From Candidatus Bipolaricaulota bacterium (lineage in GTDB: Bacteria > Bipolaricaulota > Bipolaricaulia > M55B111): a DNA stretch of 9,959 nucleotides. A program made the translations under genes and the position numbers. The stretch is from contig JAGXLP010000038.1 in the NCBI GenBank assembly GCA_018334615.1, positions 1 through 9,959 of the forward strand, read 5' to 3'. Positions 1 to 6,861 of the stretch are shown here, piece after piece. Below the pieces are notes generated by a model that saw nothing but the letters and a program-made list of their open reading frames with translations, did not search any database and was not told the origin of the DNA. The stretch's first letter is position 1. Every line of letters starts with the position of its first letter.

Positions 1-69
1 AAAGAGTTGAATAAAGGGAGAATAGTTCCTATGTTTATTCCACGAAACCGGAGGGTGAAACGATGGTAA
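1..69 (+). CDS. Possible 3' end of an upstream gene (partial)
   Basis: Frame 1 is open from the window edge to a TAA at 67-69 and would encode a basic 22-residue tail ending in RRVKRW. The other two plus frames stop within the first 14 bases. If real, this gene overlaps the next start codon by 7 bases, which would suggest translational coupling, and it contains the GGAGGG ribosome binding site of that next gene. The piece is too short to assign to a family, and a short open frame at a window edge can occur by chance. Confidence 0.3.
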   Translation, partial: KELNKGRIVPMFIPRNRRVKRW

Positions 70-734
70 AGTATCTAGTGCGACCGGAGTCATTAACCTA
101 CGATTTAGATCTCTCTCTGAACGGGGGGCGAGTCTCCAGATACCTAAAAAATAGCGGACACAGCGCAATACAAAAGTACGTGGATAGAGGTCTGAAACTA
201 GGTAACCGGTTAGTCGAGGCTCGAGGGGTCTACTCCGTGAGTGAAAACAACCGGAAGGTAATTGAAAATTTTCATCTCCCCGGCCCACTCCATGAAGCGG
301 AACTGTTGTTCTTCGGCGTCAGTACCATTGGGGACAAACTGGAGGAAAAAGTCCACACTTTAATGGAAGAAGGGAATTATACCCTGAGCAACATTCTGGA
401 TTCGGTCGGATCGGCAGCTGTAGATGAAACTTCCGACTTTCTCGGAAACAAAGTTTTTGAATACGCGGAAGAACGCAATCTGAACACGACGAGAGCTTTC
501 CAGCCGGGATCCGGGGCAAGTCACTGGAAGGTGAAAAACCAACGGCTGATATTCAATCATACGAATCCTTCGGAGATCGGAGTTACCCTCACTCCATCTT
601 TTACAATGACCCCGAAGAAATCGAACTCATTTGTCGTGGGGCTTGCTAAAAATATAGATCAGGTAGAGGACCTTTTTTCCTGCGTTGGCTGTGAAAGAAC
701 CGATTGCCCCTATCGCTTTATTCCGGGGCAATAG
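63..734 (+). CDS. Vitamin B12-dependent methionine synthase activation domain-like protein
   Basis: This 223-residue protein resembles the stand-alone versions of the MetH C-terminal activation domain found in many anaerobes. In MetH that domain binds S-adenosylmethionine and supports reductive methylation of inactive cob(II)alamin. The visible match is the C-terminal third: R144 and the PGSG turn (148-151) where the family has R..PGY, then IGVTLTPSFTMTPKKS (172-187), then a Cys cluster C207-x2-C210-x4-C215 followed by YR. Such Cys-ended stand-alone forms usually sit near corrinoid methyltransferase genes. The N-terminal 140 residues give no motif I can name, and no membrane segment or signal peptide is visible. 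The start is supported by GGAGGG at 50-55, 7 bases upstream. The usual Tyr of the PGY motif is Ser here. No metH or corrinoid protein gene is visible in the window, so the partner is unknown. Confidence 0.72.
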   Translation: MVKYLVRPESLTYDLDLSLNGGRVSRYLKNSGHSAIQKYVDRGLKLGNRLVEARGVYSVSENNRKVIENFHLPGPLHEAELLFFGVSTIGDKLEEKVHTLMEEGNYTLSNILDSVGSAAVDETSDFLGNKVFEYAEERNLNTTRAFQPGSGASHWKVKNQRLIFNHTNPSEIGVTLTPSFTMTPKKSNSFVVGLAKNIDQVEDLFSCVGCERTDCPYRFIPGQ

Positions 735-765
735 CTGACTGGCCCAGATCCACACCCGAGGGCAT

Positions 766-808
766 AATTTCTGGCCTGTATCGGCCAACTCTATTCTGGT
801 CAGAAATT
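766..808 (+). repeat. Inverted repeat / RNA hairpin after the MetH-activation-like gene
   Basis: AATTTCTGGCC (766-776) can pair with GGTCAGAAATT (798-808) over 11 base pairs with one G-U, leaving a 21-base loop. A competing smaller hairpin, TGGCC with GGCCA (772-776 and 783-787), shares its left arm. No T-tract follows, so it is not a classic intrinsic terminator. It could be a weak terminator, a processing site, or a leader element of the racemase gene that begins 75 bases downstream. Nothing else was recognised in the 735-882 gap. Confidence 0.4.
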
Positions 809-882
809 TATTACAGGTCTACAGTTTTAGGTAACTGCCGGGGACATCTCAGTATATTTCAGAATTTCACAGGGGGTTATCG

Positions 883-1575
883 ATGAAAAAAATTGGAATT
901 TTGGGAGGCATGAGTCCCGAGGCTTCTATTAAATACTATCGTCTGTTCGTCGATCTAGCCAAAGAAAAAGAATCCTACGGGAATTATCCCGAACTCATCA
1001 TATACAACCTCAACTTTGAGGATTTCTGTAACCCCGTTTCCAGCGATCGACACGAAGAAGTTATAGAGTTACTACAAACCAAGCTAAAAGCCATAGAGAA
1101 CGCTGGAGCCGATTTCGCCTTGATGGCGTCAAACACACCTCACATGTACTACTCGGATCTCAAAGAAGATATTCCCATCCCTCTTCTCAGCATCGTCAAA
1201 GCAACCGCGGATGCAGCCAGTGAAAGGGAGCTTCAAAAGGTGGGCCTGCTGGGTACAAATTTTACGATGAATTCGAACTTTTACCCCGAAGAACTTTTAA
1301 ACCACGGAATAAAAACCGTCATCCCGAACGAGCAGGATCGTGATTACGTTCATCACAAGATAATGAACGAATTAGTCGGGGGGGATTTCAGGGAGGGCAC
1401 GAGAAAAAAATTAACCGAACTAATTAGAAAGTTAAAGAAGGAAGAAAATATTGACGGGGTCGTACTGGGGTGTACGGAACTACCGCTAATATTGTCGGAA
1501 GAAGAGGTAGGGGTTCCGGTCCTGGATACGACTCGAATACACGTCGAGGCAGCACTCGAGTTTGCTTCAAGGTAG
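883..1575 (+). CDS. Aspartate/glutamate racemase family protein
   Basis: The 230-residue protein belongs to the PLP-independent aspartate/glutamate racemase family, which interconverts L and D forms through two catalytic side chains on either side of the substrate carbon. It opens with GILGGMSPEAS (5-15). It then has MASNTPH (81-87) at the first catalytic position and VVLGCTELP (193-201) at the second. The first catalytic Cys is replaced by Ser83, while Cys197 is kept. By my count these fall at the same numbers as Thr83/Cys197 of the E. coli YgeA racemase, an asymmetric member that acts on L-substrates. Length and fold order are normal. An AGGGGG site lies 6-7 bases before the ATG. No neighbour hints at the substrate, so aspartate, glutamate or another amino acid remain possible. 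Confidence 0.85.
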   Translation: MKKIGILGGMSPEASIKYYRLFVDLAKEKESYGNYPELIIYNLNFEDFCNPVSSDRHEEVIELLQTKLKAIENAGADFALMASNTPHMYYSDLKEDIPIPLLSIVKATADAASERELQKVGLLGTNFTMNSNFYPEELLNHGIKTVIPNEQDRDYVHHKIMNELVGGDFREGTRKKLTELIRKLKKEENIDGVVLGCTELPLILSEEEVGVPVLDTTRIHVEAALEFASR

Positions 1576-1592
1576 AATATTGCTATACTACC
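1571..1592 (+). terminator. Possible weak terminator hairpin at the racemase stop codon
   Basis: GGTAG (1571-1575) pairs with CTACC (1588-1592). Inside this, ATA pairs with TAT around a TTGC loop, separated from the outer stem by an A-A mismatch. The stem includes the stop codon. The nearest T-rich run (1603-1615) starts 11 bases later and is interrupted, so efficiency as an intrinsic terminator is doubtful. Confidence 0.3.
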
Positions 1593-1613
1593 CTTGCCGG
1601 GATTTCTTAGTTT

Positions 1614-1642
1614 TTGATCCAAACCCAGGGGGCTTGTAAATT
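1614..1642 (+). promoter_or_regulatory. Possible sigma70-like promoter of the trk unit
   Basis: TTGATC (1614-1619) and TAAATT (1637-1642) are separated by 17 bases, upstream of the trkA-like gene. Each hexamer matches its consensus at four of six positions, so this is a modest candidate. It would give a leader of about 55-60 bases before the ATG at 1707. Confidence 0.3.
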
Positions 1643-1706
1643 CTTACCCCTTGGTATAGGTTAATCATATCTACAACCCGAGGCAGAGGGTAATGGAGGG
1701 AGTACT

Positions 1707-2396
1707 ATGAGAATTATTATTGCCGGTTTAGGTGATGTAGGTACGCAACTTGCCGAAGACCTGACTTTTCGAGAAGGTTTTGAGCTAGTACTCATCGACC
1801 AGGATGAAGAAAAGTGCGAAGACCTATCGGGAGAATACGACGCTCTCGTCTTACACGGTGACGGAACCGAACCCGAAATTCTGGAGAGCGCCGGTGCCAG
1901 GGAGACGGACGCCCTCATTGCCACTACGGAGTCGGACGCACTCAATATGGTTATAGCAGTCCTTGGAAAGAAGTTTGACATATCCCAGGTGGTGGCAAAA
2001 CTTGAGAAAACCAGTCTGCGGACTACCGCCAGAGAGCTGGGAGTTGACCATGTCATTTCACCTAAACTCTCTGCCGCGACGGAGATTTCAAGCTTGTTAC
2101 ATGGATACGACGTTCTGGATTTCTCCTTGCTTGTCCAGGGTGGAGCCCGACTGATCGAGATCTCTCCCGGCAAGTACGCGAATGAAAAGGTGAAGGAATT
2201 AGACCTGCCGGAAGGAATATTAATCGCCTCTATACTTCGCGAAGGAGTGGCGATCATCCCCCGGGGAGACACCACGCTACACGAAAACGACATCATGATA
2301 ATCATAACGGAAGACGAGGAGAAAGAGGAAAAAATAAAGAACACGTTCGGACAACTTCAAACTACTCAGCGTCCCGAATACGTCGATGAAAATTAG
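1707..2396 (+). CDS. TrkA/KtrA-type potassium uptake regulatory subunit
   Basis: This cytoplasmic gating subunit of a K+ uptake channel has one RCK_N plus one RCK_C domain in 229 residues. That is the size of KtrA, whereas the duplicated E. coli TrkA has about 458. The Rossmann fold shows GLGDVG with G7, G9 and G12, then VLIDQDE with the acidic residue D31 that normally contacts nucleotide ribose, then GDGT (51-54). The C-terminal domain runs from about 138 to 203 and contains LREGVAIIPRGDTTLHENDIM. GGAGGG at 1695-1700, 6 bases from the ATG, fixes the start. Its last 11 bases overlap the channel gene, so the two subunits are probably made together. The family senses ATP/ADP or NAD(H); which ligand acts here cannot be read from the sequence. 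Confidence 0.93.
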   Translation: MRIIIAGLGDVGTQLAEDLTFREGFELVLIDQDEEKCEDLSGEYDALVLHGDGTEPEILESAGARETDALIATTESDALNMVIAVLGKKFDISQVVAKLEKTSLRTTARELGVDHVISPKLSAATEISSLLHGYDVLDFSLLVQGGARLIEISPGKYANEKVKELDLPEGILIASILREGVAIIPRGDTTLHENDIMIIITEDEEKEEKIKNTFGQLQTTQRPEYVDEN

Positions 2397-3813
2397 CGAA
2401 CATATCAGACCGGCAAACTGGCACTCAGTCACTTACGAGTTGTCCGGGGCGCTCGGTTTGTTTGGAGTTCTCTTTCTGGTTCCGTTCTTCGTTTCGATAA
2501 TTTTTCAGGAATTTTTGTACAGCCAGATTTTCGGCACCCTGGCCGTTGGAGCCATCCTTACCGGATTTGGCGCCCGCAGGTTAGATCCCCGAAACAGGGA
2601 AGAAATGAAGTTGACCGACGCGCTTATAGTAACAGCTCTGGCCTATCTACTATTCAGTTTGCTCGGTGCAGTACCCTTCCTTCCAATAAAATCCTATCTG
2701 GACGGGCTTTTCGAGGCAATGTCCGGTTTCACCACCACCGGCTTGACCATGGTCAACGAAACCACATTACCTTCTTCGCTCCACTTTTTTAGAGCTTACT
2801 CTCAGTGGCTCGGGGGGATGGGGATAATTGTCCTCACCCTCGCAATACTTCTGAGACCGGGGAAAACTGCATTTAAGCTTTACTCTTCCGAATTTGGCGA
2901 AAAAAACATTCTCGGCAGCGTGGTTTCGACAACAAAAGCAGTTATCAAGGTTTACCTGTCGCTAACCGTCCTTGGCTTCGTCGCTTTTGCTCTGGCCGGT
3001 ATGGGTTTCTACGACGCACTTATTCATATCTTAACCACCATACCTACAGGGGGTTTTTCACTCTATTCAGAAAGCATCGGCTACTACGATAGCCAGGTAA
3101 TCTCTTTCACGGTAAGCGTATTCATGATTATGGGGGCAATTAGCTTCCCTTTGTACTACCTTGCCGCAAAGGGTGAACTAATTGAGTTCTTTCAGGATCA
3201 CCAGGTTCAAACGCTCCTGATCCTAATTCTCCTGGGAACGATAATTTTCACGGTCAGTTTTGGCGTCACGCCGGGGAACATCGTTCCGGGAATATTTCAA
3301 ACCACCACTGCACTAACGACAACCGGATATAACACGGTACCGACGGCCGGCCTGTCGGAAGGCAACAAATTCGTCACGATTATTTTCATGATAATCGGGG
3401 GGGGAACGGGATCGACCGCCGGAGGGATAAAGATATTTCGGTTATTGATCCTGTTCGGCTTTATTCGTGTGGCGTTCTTTAGAATTCTGCTGCCAAAAGA
3501 AGCAAAGCTACCACTACGGTTCGGCAAAATCACCGTAAACGCGGCAGAAGGCGAATCTATAATTTCCTTCGTGCTAATTTACATTGGGATTTTAGTAGTC
3601 TCAACTCTGGGCCTTATCTGGGTCGAAGGAACCAGTCTGGTAAACTCATTGTTTGAAATTGCTTCCGCCGAAGGGACGGTAGGTATGTCGGTAGGGATTA
3701 CTTCCTCCGCCCTGAACCCAATTTCAAAACTTATCCTCATCTTAAATATGTGGTTGGGACGACTGGAAATTATGCCCGTTCTGGTAGCCTTATACCCAAA
3801 AAGCTGGCGGTAG
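2386..3813 (+). CDS. TrkH/KtrB-type potassium channel subunit
   Basis: This 475-residue membrane protein forms the ion-conducting part of the K+ uptake system with the regulator encoded just upstream. The four pore-loop repeats are visible, each with its filter glycine: SGFTTTGL (113-120), TIPTGGFS (218-225), TTTGYN (311-316) and EGTVGMS (429-435). The family segment GGGTGSTAGGIK (338-349) and the C-terminal LGRLEIMPVL (458-467) are also present. Multiple hydrophobic helices fit the usual M1-P-M2 repeats, and the protein appears full length. The ATG lies inside the trkA-like gene (11-base overlap) without a strong separate ribosome site, consistent with coupling. Ion selectivity (K+ alone or Na+-coupled) cannot be decided from these motifs. 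Confidence 0.93.
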   Translation: MKISEHIRPANWHSVTYELSGALGLFGVLFLVPFFVSIIFQEFLYSQIFGTLAVGAILTGFGARRLDPRNREEMKLTDALIVTALAYLLFSLLGAVPFLPIKSYLDGLFEAMSGFTTTGLTMVNETTLPSSLHFFRAYSQWLGGMGIIVLTLAILLRPGKTAFKLYSSEFGEKNILGSVVSTTKAVIKVYLSLTVLGFVAFALAGMGFYDALIHILTTIPTGGFSLYSESIGYYDSQVISFTVSVFMIMGAISFPLYYLAAKGELIEFFQDHQVQTLLILILLGTIIFTVSFGVTPGNIVPGIFQTTTALTTTGYNTVPTAGLSEGNKFVTIIFMIIGGGTGSTAGGIKIFRLLILFGFIRVAFFRILLPKEAKLPLRFGKITVNAAEGESIISFVLIYIGILVVSTLGLIWVEGTSLVNSLFEIASAEGTVGMSVGITSSALNPISKLILILNMWLGRLEIMPVLVALYPKSWR

Positions 3814-3854
3814 CGGTAACACCACGGGTAACCATAATTCCCTTCGTACCTAAC

Positions 3855-4448
3855 CTAAAAGACGATGCTAGAAAACAGGGGCAAAAATATTGCGGCAACC
3901 AGAGTACCGATGACCGCGCCCCCAATAACGTCGGAGGGATAGTGTTCCCGGACGAATATCCGGGACAAACTAATGATCAGTGAAGCCAGGTAGGCACCAA
4001 ACCAGGCCCACCACAAACCAGAATAAGCAGACGCAAAGACGTAAGCGATTCCAAACGCAACCGTTGCATGTCCAGAGGGAAAAGCAAACTCATCGACGAG
4101 ACGGTACTTTAGCGGGCGAGATTGCAGGGTAACCGGACGGGGCCTTTCCATGAGGGTTTTTATCAACCGAAAAACAGCTATGTTCACAATGCTGATCGAC
4201 AAACCGATTAACACGTAATTATGGCCTTTGTCTCCCCCAAACAGGATTAGTACGAGACCTGCCATTCCCCAGAGATAGCCGTCACCAAAGTAAGTGGCAG
4301 CAACCAAATAACGGGAAAATTTCCGAGTAATCCAGCTTTTACTTACTCTTTCAAGACCTTGCTCATCCTGCTTAACCAGCCAGAGGGCAAATTCGTCAAG
4401 CCTGGTAATCAATCTGGTCCAGCAACTTGACGTTTCTTCAGCTTCCAT
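3855..4448 (-). CDS. PAP2-family membrane phosphatase
   Basis: A 197-residue membrane phosphatase of the type 2 phosphatidic acid phosphatase superfamily. All three catalytic motifs are intact: K97-x6-R104-P105, P124-S-G-H127, and S162-R163-x5-H169-x3-D173. His127 and His169 are the expected nucleophile and proton-transfer residues. About five hydrophobic segments lie between residues 47 and 197, after a polar N-terminus of about 45 residues. Members dephosphorylate undecaprenyl pyrophosphate, phosphatidylglycerol phosphate or related lipids, and the sequence does not show which. It starts 4 bases after the lysS stop, with GGAG at the lysS end acting as ribosome site, so it is the last gene of the rnpA-greA-lysS unit. 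It converges on the channel gene with 41 bases between. I see no clear terminator there. Confidence 0.9.
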   Translation of the reverse strand: MEAEETSSCWTRLITRLDEFALWLVKQDEQGLERVSKSWITRKFSRYLVAATYFGDGYLWGMAGLVLILFGGDKGHNYVLIGLSISIVNIAVFRLIKTLMERPRPVTLQSRPLKYRLVDEFAFPSGHATVAFGIAYVFASAYSGLWWAWFGAYLASLIISLSRIFVREHYPSDVIGGAVIGTLVAAIFLPLFSSIVF

Positions 4449-4452
4449 ACCC

Positions 4453-5949
4453 CTACTCCTTCGGTCTCATGGTGGGGAATAAGACAACGTCCCTAATGGA
4501 ATCCGCCCCCACAAGAGCCATCATTAGCCTATCTATTCCGATCCCTATTCCCGCAGTCGGGGGCATACCGTACTCCAGGGCCCGAAGAAACTCTTCGTCC
4601 TGTTTCTCGCCATTTTCCTCCACCCGTCTTTCAAACCGGTCTCTCTGCTCGAGCGGGTCGTTTAATTCCGTGAAGGCGTTTCCGACTTCGATGCCGGCGA
4701 TAAAAACCTCAAACCTTTCCGTCAGGTTCTTTTGTCCATCTCTTTTCGTCTTGGCAAGCGGTGAAACGTCAGTAGGAAAATCGGTTACGAACGTCGGCTG
4801 GAATAGTTTGTCTTCTACGAACTCTTCAAACATCAGCTCAACCAGCTCTCCCCACTCCGGTTCCTCTTTTCCATCGGGTAGTTCCACGCCTTTCTTCTCG
4901 AGGTAATTCTTCAGTTCCCCAACCGTCGCTTCCTTTAGATCGGGAATACCCGTCCTTTTTTCAACGGAAGAAACCATGGAAACCCTATCCCATGGAGGGG
5001 AAAGATCCAGTTCGCGGTCCCCCGGAACAGGCTGTAGCGTCCCGACCGCTTCCTTCGAAGCCTTCGAAATTAAATCCTCAATCAAGTCCATGGCGTCCTG
5101 GTAATCCGCGTAAGCCTGGTATATTTCTATCGTGGTAAACTCCGGATTATGTTTTGTAGACATGCCCTCGTTCCTGAAGCTCTTTCCCATTTCGTATACC
5201 TTTTCCATTCCCCCGATTACCAGCCTTTTCAGGTAAAGTTCAGGAGCTATCCGCAGGTAGAGGTCCTGATCCAGAGCGTTATGATGAGTCACGAAGGGCT
5301 CGGCGGTAGCACCACCGGGAGCGGGTTGCATAAGCGGAGTCTCAACCTCGAGAAAATCCCTTTCTTCAAGAGTCCTTCTAAAGGAACTCATTAACTTGCT
5401 TCGTGCAACGAAAACACCTTTTGCCTCTTCGTTGGCTATCAGATCCAGGTACCTCTGCCTGTAACGCTTCTCCACGTCTTTTAACCCGTGCCATTTTTCC
5501 GGGAGAGGGCGAAGGGATTTACACAACAGCCGAAAATCCCGCACCTTGACTGAGAGCTCTCCTCGGTTCGTGACGAACACGACCCCTTCCAGTCCAACGA
5601 AGTCTCCCATATCGAGGCTCTTTAACGTCTCGTAATTCTCTTCCCCGAGTAAGTCTATATTCGTGTATCCCTGAAGTTCTCCCGTCCCGTCTTTGAGATC
5701 CAGGAAGCACGCCTTGCCCATGTCTCTAAATCCGACGATTCTACCGGCCACTCTCACCGGGTCGTCAGATTCTTCCCCGGAGTCAAATTTACCCTCGTAC
5801 CTACTTTTAATTTCATCCAATTCGTGAGTTCTTTCGTAAGAGTGAGGATAAGGATCTACTCCCTTCTCCCTGAGTTCAGCGAGCTTCTTCTTCCTGTCTT
5901 CTCGCAGTACGTTGGAGTTCTTCGAAGTGTTACCGTTATCTTTTGTCAA
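4453..5949 (-). CDS. lysS: Lysyl-tRNA synthetase, class II
   Basis: Charges tRNA-Lys with lysine in the cytoplasm. The 498-residue length is normal for the class II enzyme. Order of parts: N-terminal helix, OB-fold anticodon-binding domain at about 65-142 (VRVAGRIVGFRDMGKACFLDL), then the class II catalytic core. The core shows PGGATAEPF (211-219), APELYLKRL (236-244), motif 2 at about 255-280 (KSFRNEGMSTKHNPEFT), EVGNAFTELNDP (421-432), and motif 3 with GIGIDRLMM (469-477) through FPTMRPKE at the end. The start is TTG at 5949-5947. It is chosen because a GGAG site lies about 9 bases upstream and the stop of greA is only 4 bases before it; no in-frame ATG precedes the conserved N-terminus. 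The greA-lysS pair is a common bacterial arrangement. Confidence 0.97.
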   Translation of the reverse strand: MTKDNGNTSKNSNVLREDRKKKLAELREKGVDPYPHSYERTHELDEIKSRYEGKFDSGEESDDPVRVAGRIVGFRDMGKACFLDLKDGTGELQGYTNIDLLGEENYETLKSLDMGDFVGLEGVVFVTNRGELSVKVRDFRLLCKSLRPLPEKWHGLKDVEKRYRQRYLDLIANEEAKGVFVARSKLMSSFRRTLEERDFLEVETPLMQPAPGGATAEPFVTHHNALDQDLYLRIAPELYLKRLVIGGMEKVYEMGKSFRNEGMSTKHNPEFTTIEIYQAYADYQDAMDLIEDLISKASKEAVGTLQPVPGDRELDLSPPWDRVSMVSSVEKRTGIPDLKEATVGELKNYLEKKGVELPDGKEEPEWGELVELMFEEFVEDKLFQPTFVTDFPTDVSPLAKTKRDGQKNLTERFEVFIAGIEVGNAFTELNDPLEQRDRFERRVEENGEKQDEEFLRALEYGMPPTAGIGIGIDRLMMALVGADSIRDVVLFPTMRPKE

Positions 5950-5953
5950 AATC

Positions 5954-6448
5954 TCACTCTCCGATACCCAGTATCGTGTACTTTCTATCCCCGCTCGGGG
6001 TATGGGCTACGACTTCTTCACCCTGTTGATGGCCCATCAACGCTTCTCCAACCGGGCTACCAACCGAGATCTTGTTTTCCTCGAGGTTGGCCTCGGCCGG
6101 GCTAACCAGCGTATAAGTTTCGGGGCCGTTACCATCACTCGGCTGGAGGATAACTCTAGTCCCGATAGAAACCATGTCCGATCTAATTTCCGATCTATCG
6201 ATAATCTCCGCCTTGTCGAGTAGATTCTCCAGTCGTTTCACTTCCGCCTGAAGCCGATCCTGTTTTTCCCTCAGAAACATGAATTCTTTGTTTTCTCGCA
6301 GATCTCCCTCGTGGGCCTTTGCTTCCTTTAACTTATCGGGGAGCTCTTCGTAGAGCTCGTGCCTCAACTCCTTTAGCTTTTCTACCTTGGCTTCGTGGCC
6401 CTCCTCGGTTAAAAAGAAAGTTTCTTTCTCCTGACTATTTGTCGGCAT
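5954..6448 (-). CDS. greA: Transcription elongation factor GreA
   Basis: GreA enters the RNA polymerase secondary channel and stimulates cleavage of backtracked transcripts. The 164-residue protein has the two expected parts. The first is an N-terminal antiparallel coiled coil (about 14-85) whose tip carries the acidic pair D49 and E52 in AHEGDLRENKEF. The second is a C-terminal FKBP-like domain (about 92-164) with ISVGSPVGEALMGHQQGEEV. The tip is slightly unusual: one residue (Glu) is inserted between the His and the Gly-Asp of the common A.A.GDLSENAEY pattern. AAGGTGG lies 7 bases before the ATG. It begins 15 bases after rnpA and ends 4 bases before lysS, so the three are probably co-transcribed. 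Confidence 0.94.
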   Translation of the reverse strand: MPTNSQEKETFFLTEEGHEAKVEKLKELRHELYEELPDKLKEAKAHEGDLRENKEFMFLREKQDRLQAEVKRLENLLDKAEIIDRSEIRSDMVSIGTRVILQPSDGNGPETYTLVSPAEANLEENKISVGSPVGEALMGHQQGEEVVAHTPSGDRKYTILGIGE

Positions 6449-6463
6449 AATTTACCACCTTTT

Positions 6464-6799
6464 TCAGTGCGCTGGAAAATCTTCTCGGAATCTCTCCGCC
6501 AGCACGGGATTATTGAAATCAATTACTTCCTTTTGCGGTTTCACGATGAAATCGTAACTATCGAAAATACCTTTGTTTTTCCTGAAACTCTCCCTAATTA
6601 TCCTCTTGACCCTGTTCCTCTCTACAGCACTACCGATACCCTTTGGTGTTACGATACCTATTCTGGGTTTCCCTTCCTCCTTCTCGAGAAGGTAAAATAC
6701 GAAAAAATCTCCTTCAAACCTTCTCCCATCCCTGTAAACGCGGGAAAAGTCCTTCTCGGTTTTCAACCTATTCTCTTTTGTAAAACTATTGTGGGACAT
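6464..6799 (-). CDS. rnpA: Ribonuclease P protein component
   Basis: Basic protein cofactor of RNase P, the ribozyme that matures tRNA 5' ends. The 111-residue protein shows the family pattern: N-terminal FTKENRLKTEKDFSRVYRDGRR, then IGIVTPKGIGSAVERNRVKRIIRESFR. The last part holds the RNR signature (N62 with flanking arginines) that contacts the RNA. The ATG at 6799 is the only usable start, since an in-frame TGA lies four codons upstream and the conserved N-terminus begins right after it. However, no Shine-Dalgarno sequence precedes it, and the predicted promoter -10 box ends only two bases upstream. It is not next to rpmH, its usual partner near the origin; yggS lies upstream and greA downstream. 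Confidence 0.95.
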   Translation of the reverse strand: MSHNSFTKENRLKTEKDFSRVYRDGRRFEGDFFVFYLLEKEEGKPRIGIVTPKGIGSAVERNRVKRIIRESFRKNKGIFDSYDFIVKPQKEVIDFNNPVLAERFREDFPAH

Positions 6800-6801
6800 A
6801 G

Positions 6802-6830
6802 ATTTTATTCAATAAAGAGGAAACTATCAA
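6802..6830 (-). promoter_or_regulatory. Sigma70-like promoter of rnpA-greA-lysS-PAP2
   Basis: On the minus strand TTGATA (6830-6825) and TAAAAT (6807-6802) are separated by exactly 17 bases, each matching consensus at five of six positions. It directly follows a terminator hairpin, as expected between two transcription units. The predicted transcription start falls at about 6796-6794, at or just inside the rnpA start codon, implying a leaderless or nearly leaderless message. Confidence 0.6.
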
Positions 6831-6831
6831 G

Positions 6832-6852
6832 AAAAGGCCCCAATGGTTGGAG
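6832..6852 (-). terminator. Intrinsic terminator after yggS
   Basis: On the minus strand CTCCAA (6852-6847) pairs with TTGGGG (6843-6838) over six base pairs, including one G-U, around a CCA loop. CCTTTT follows. It begins 10 bases after the yggS stop and ends two bases before the -35 box of the next promoter. The stem is short, so read-through is likely. Confidence 0.5.
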
Positions 6853-6861
6853 AATAGACCT

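Noticed and set aside
1661..2344. A 227-codon minus-strand open frame opposite the trkA-like gene
   Set aside because: It is Ser-rich, antisense to a clear RCK-domain gene, and looks like a codon-pattern shadow.
3814..3854. Repeated GGTAAC motifs between the convergent channel and phosphatase genes
   Set aside because: The copies are short and partly tandem, form no convincing hairpin with a T-tract on either strand, and can arise by chance.
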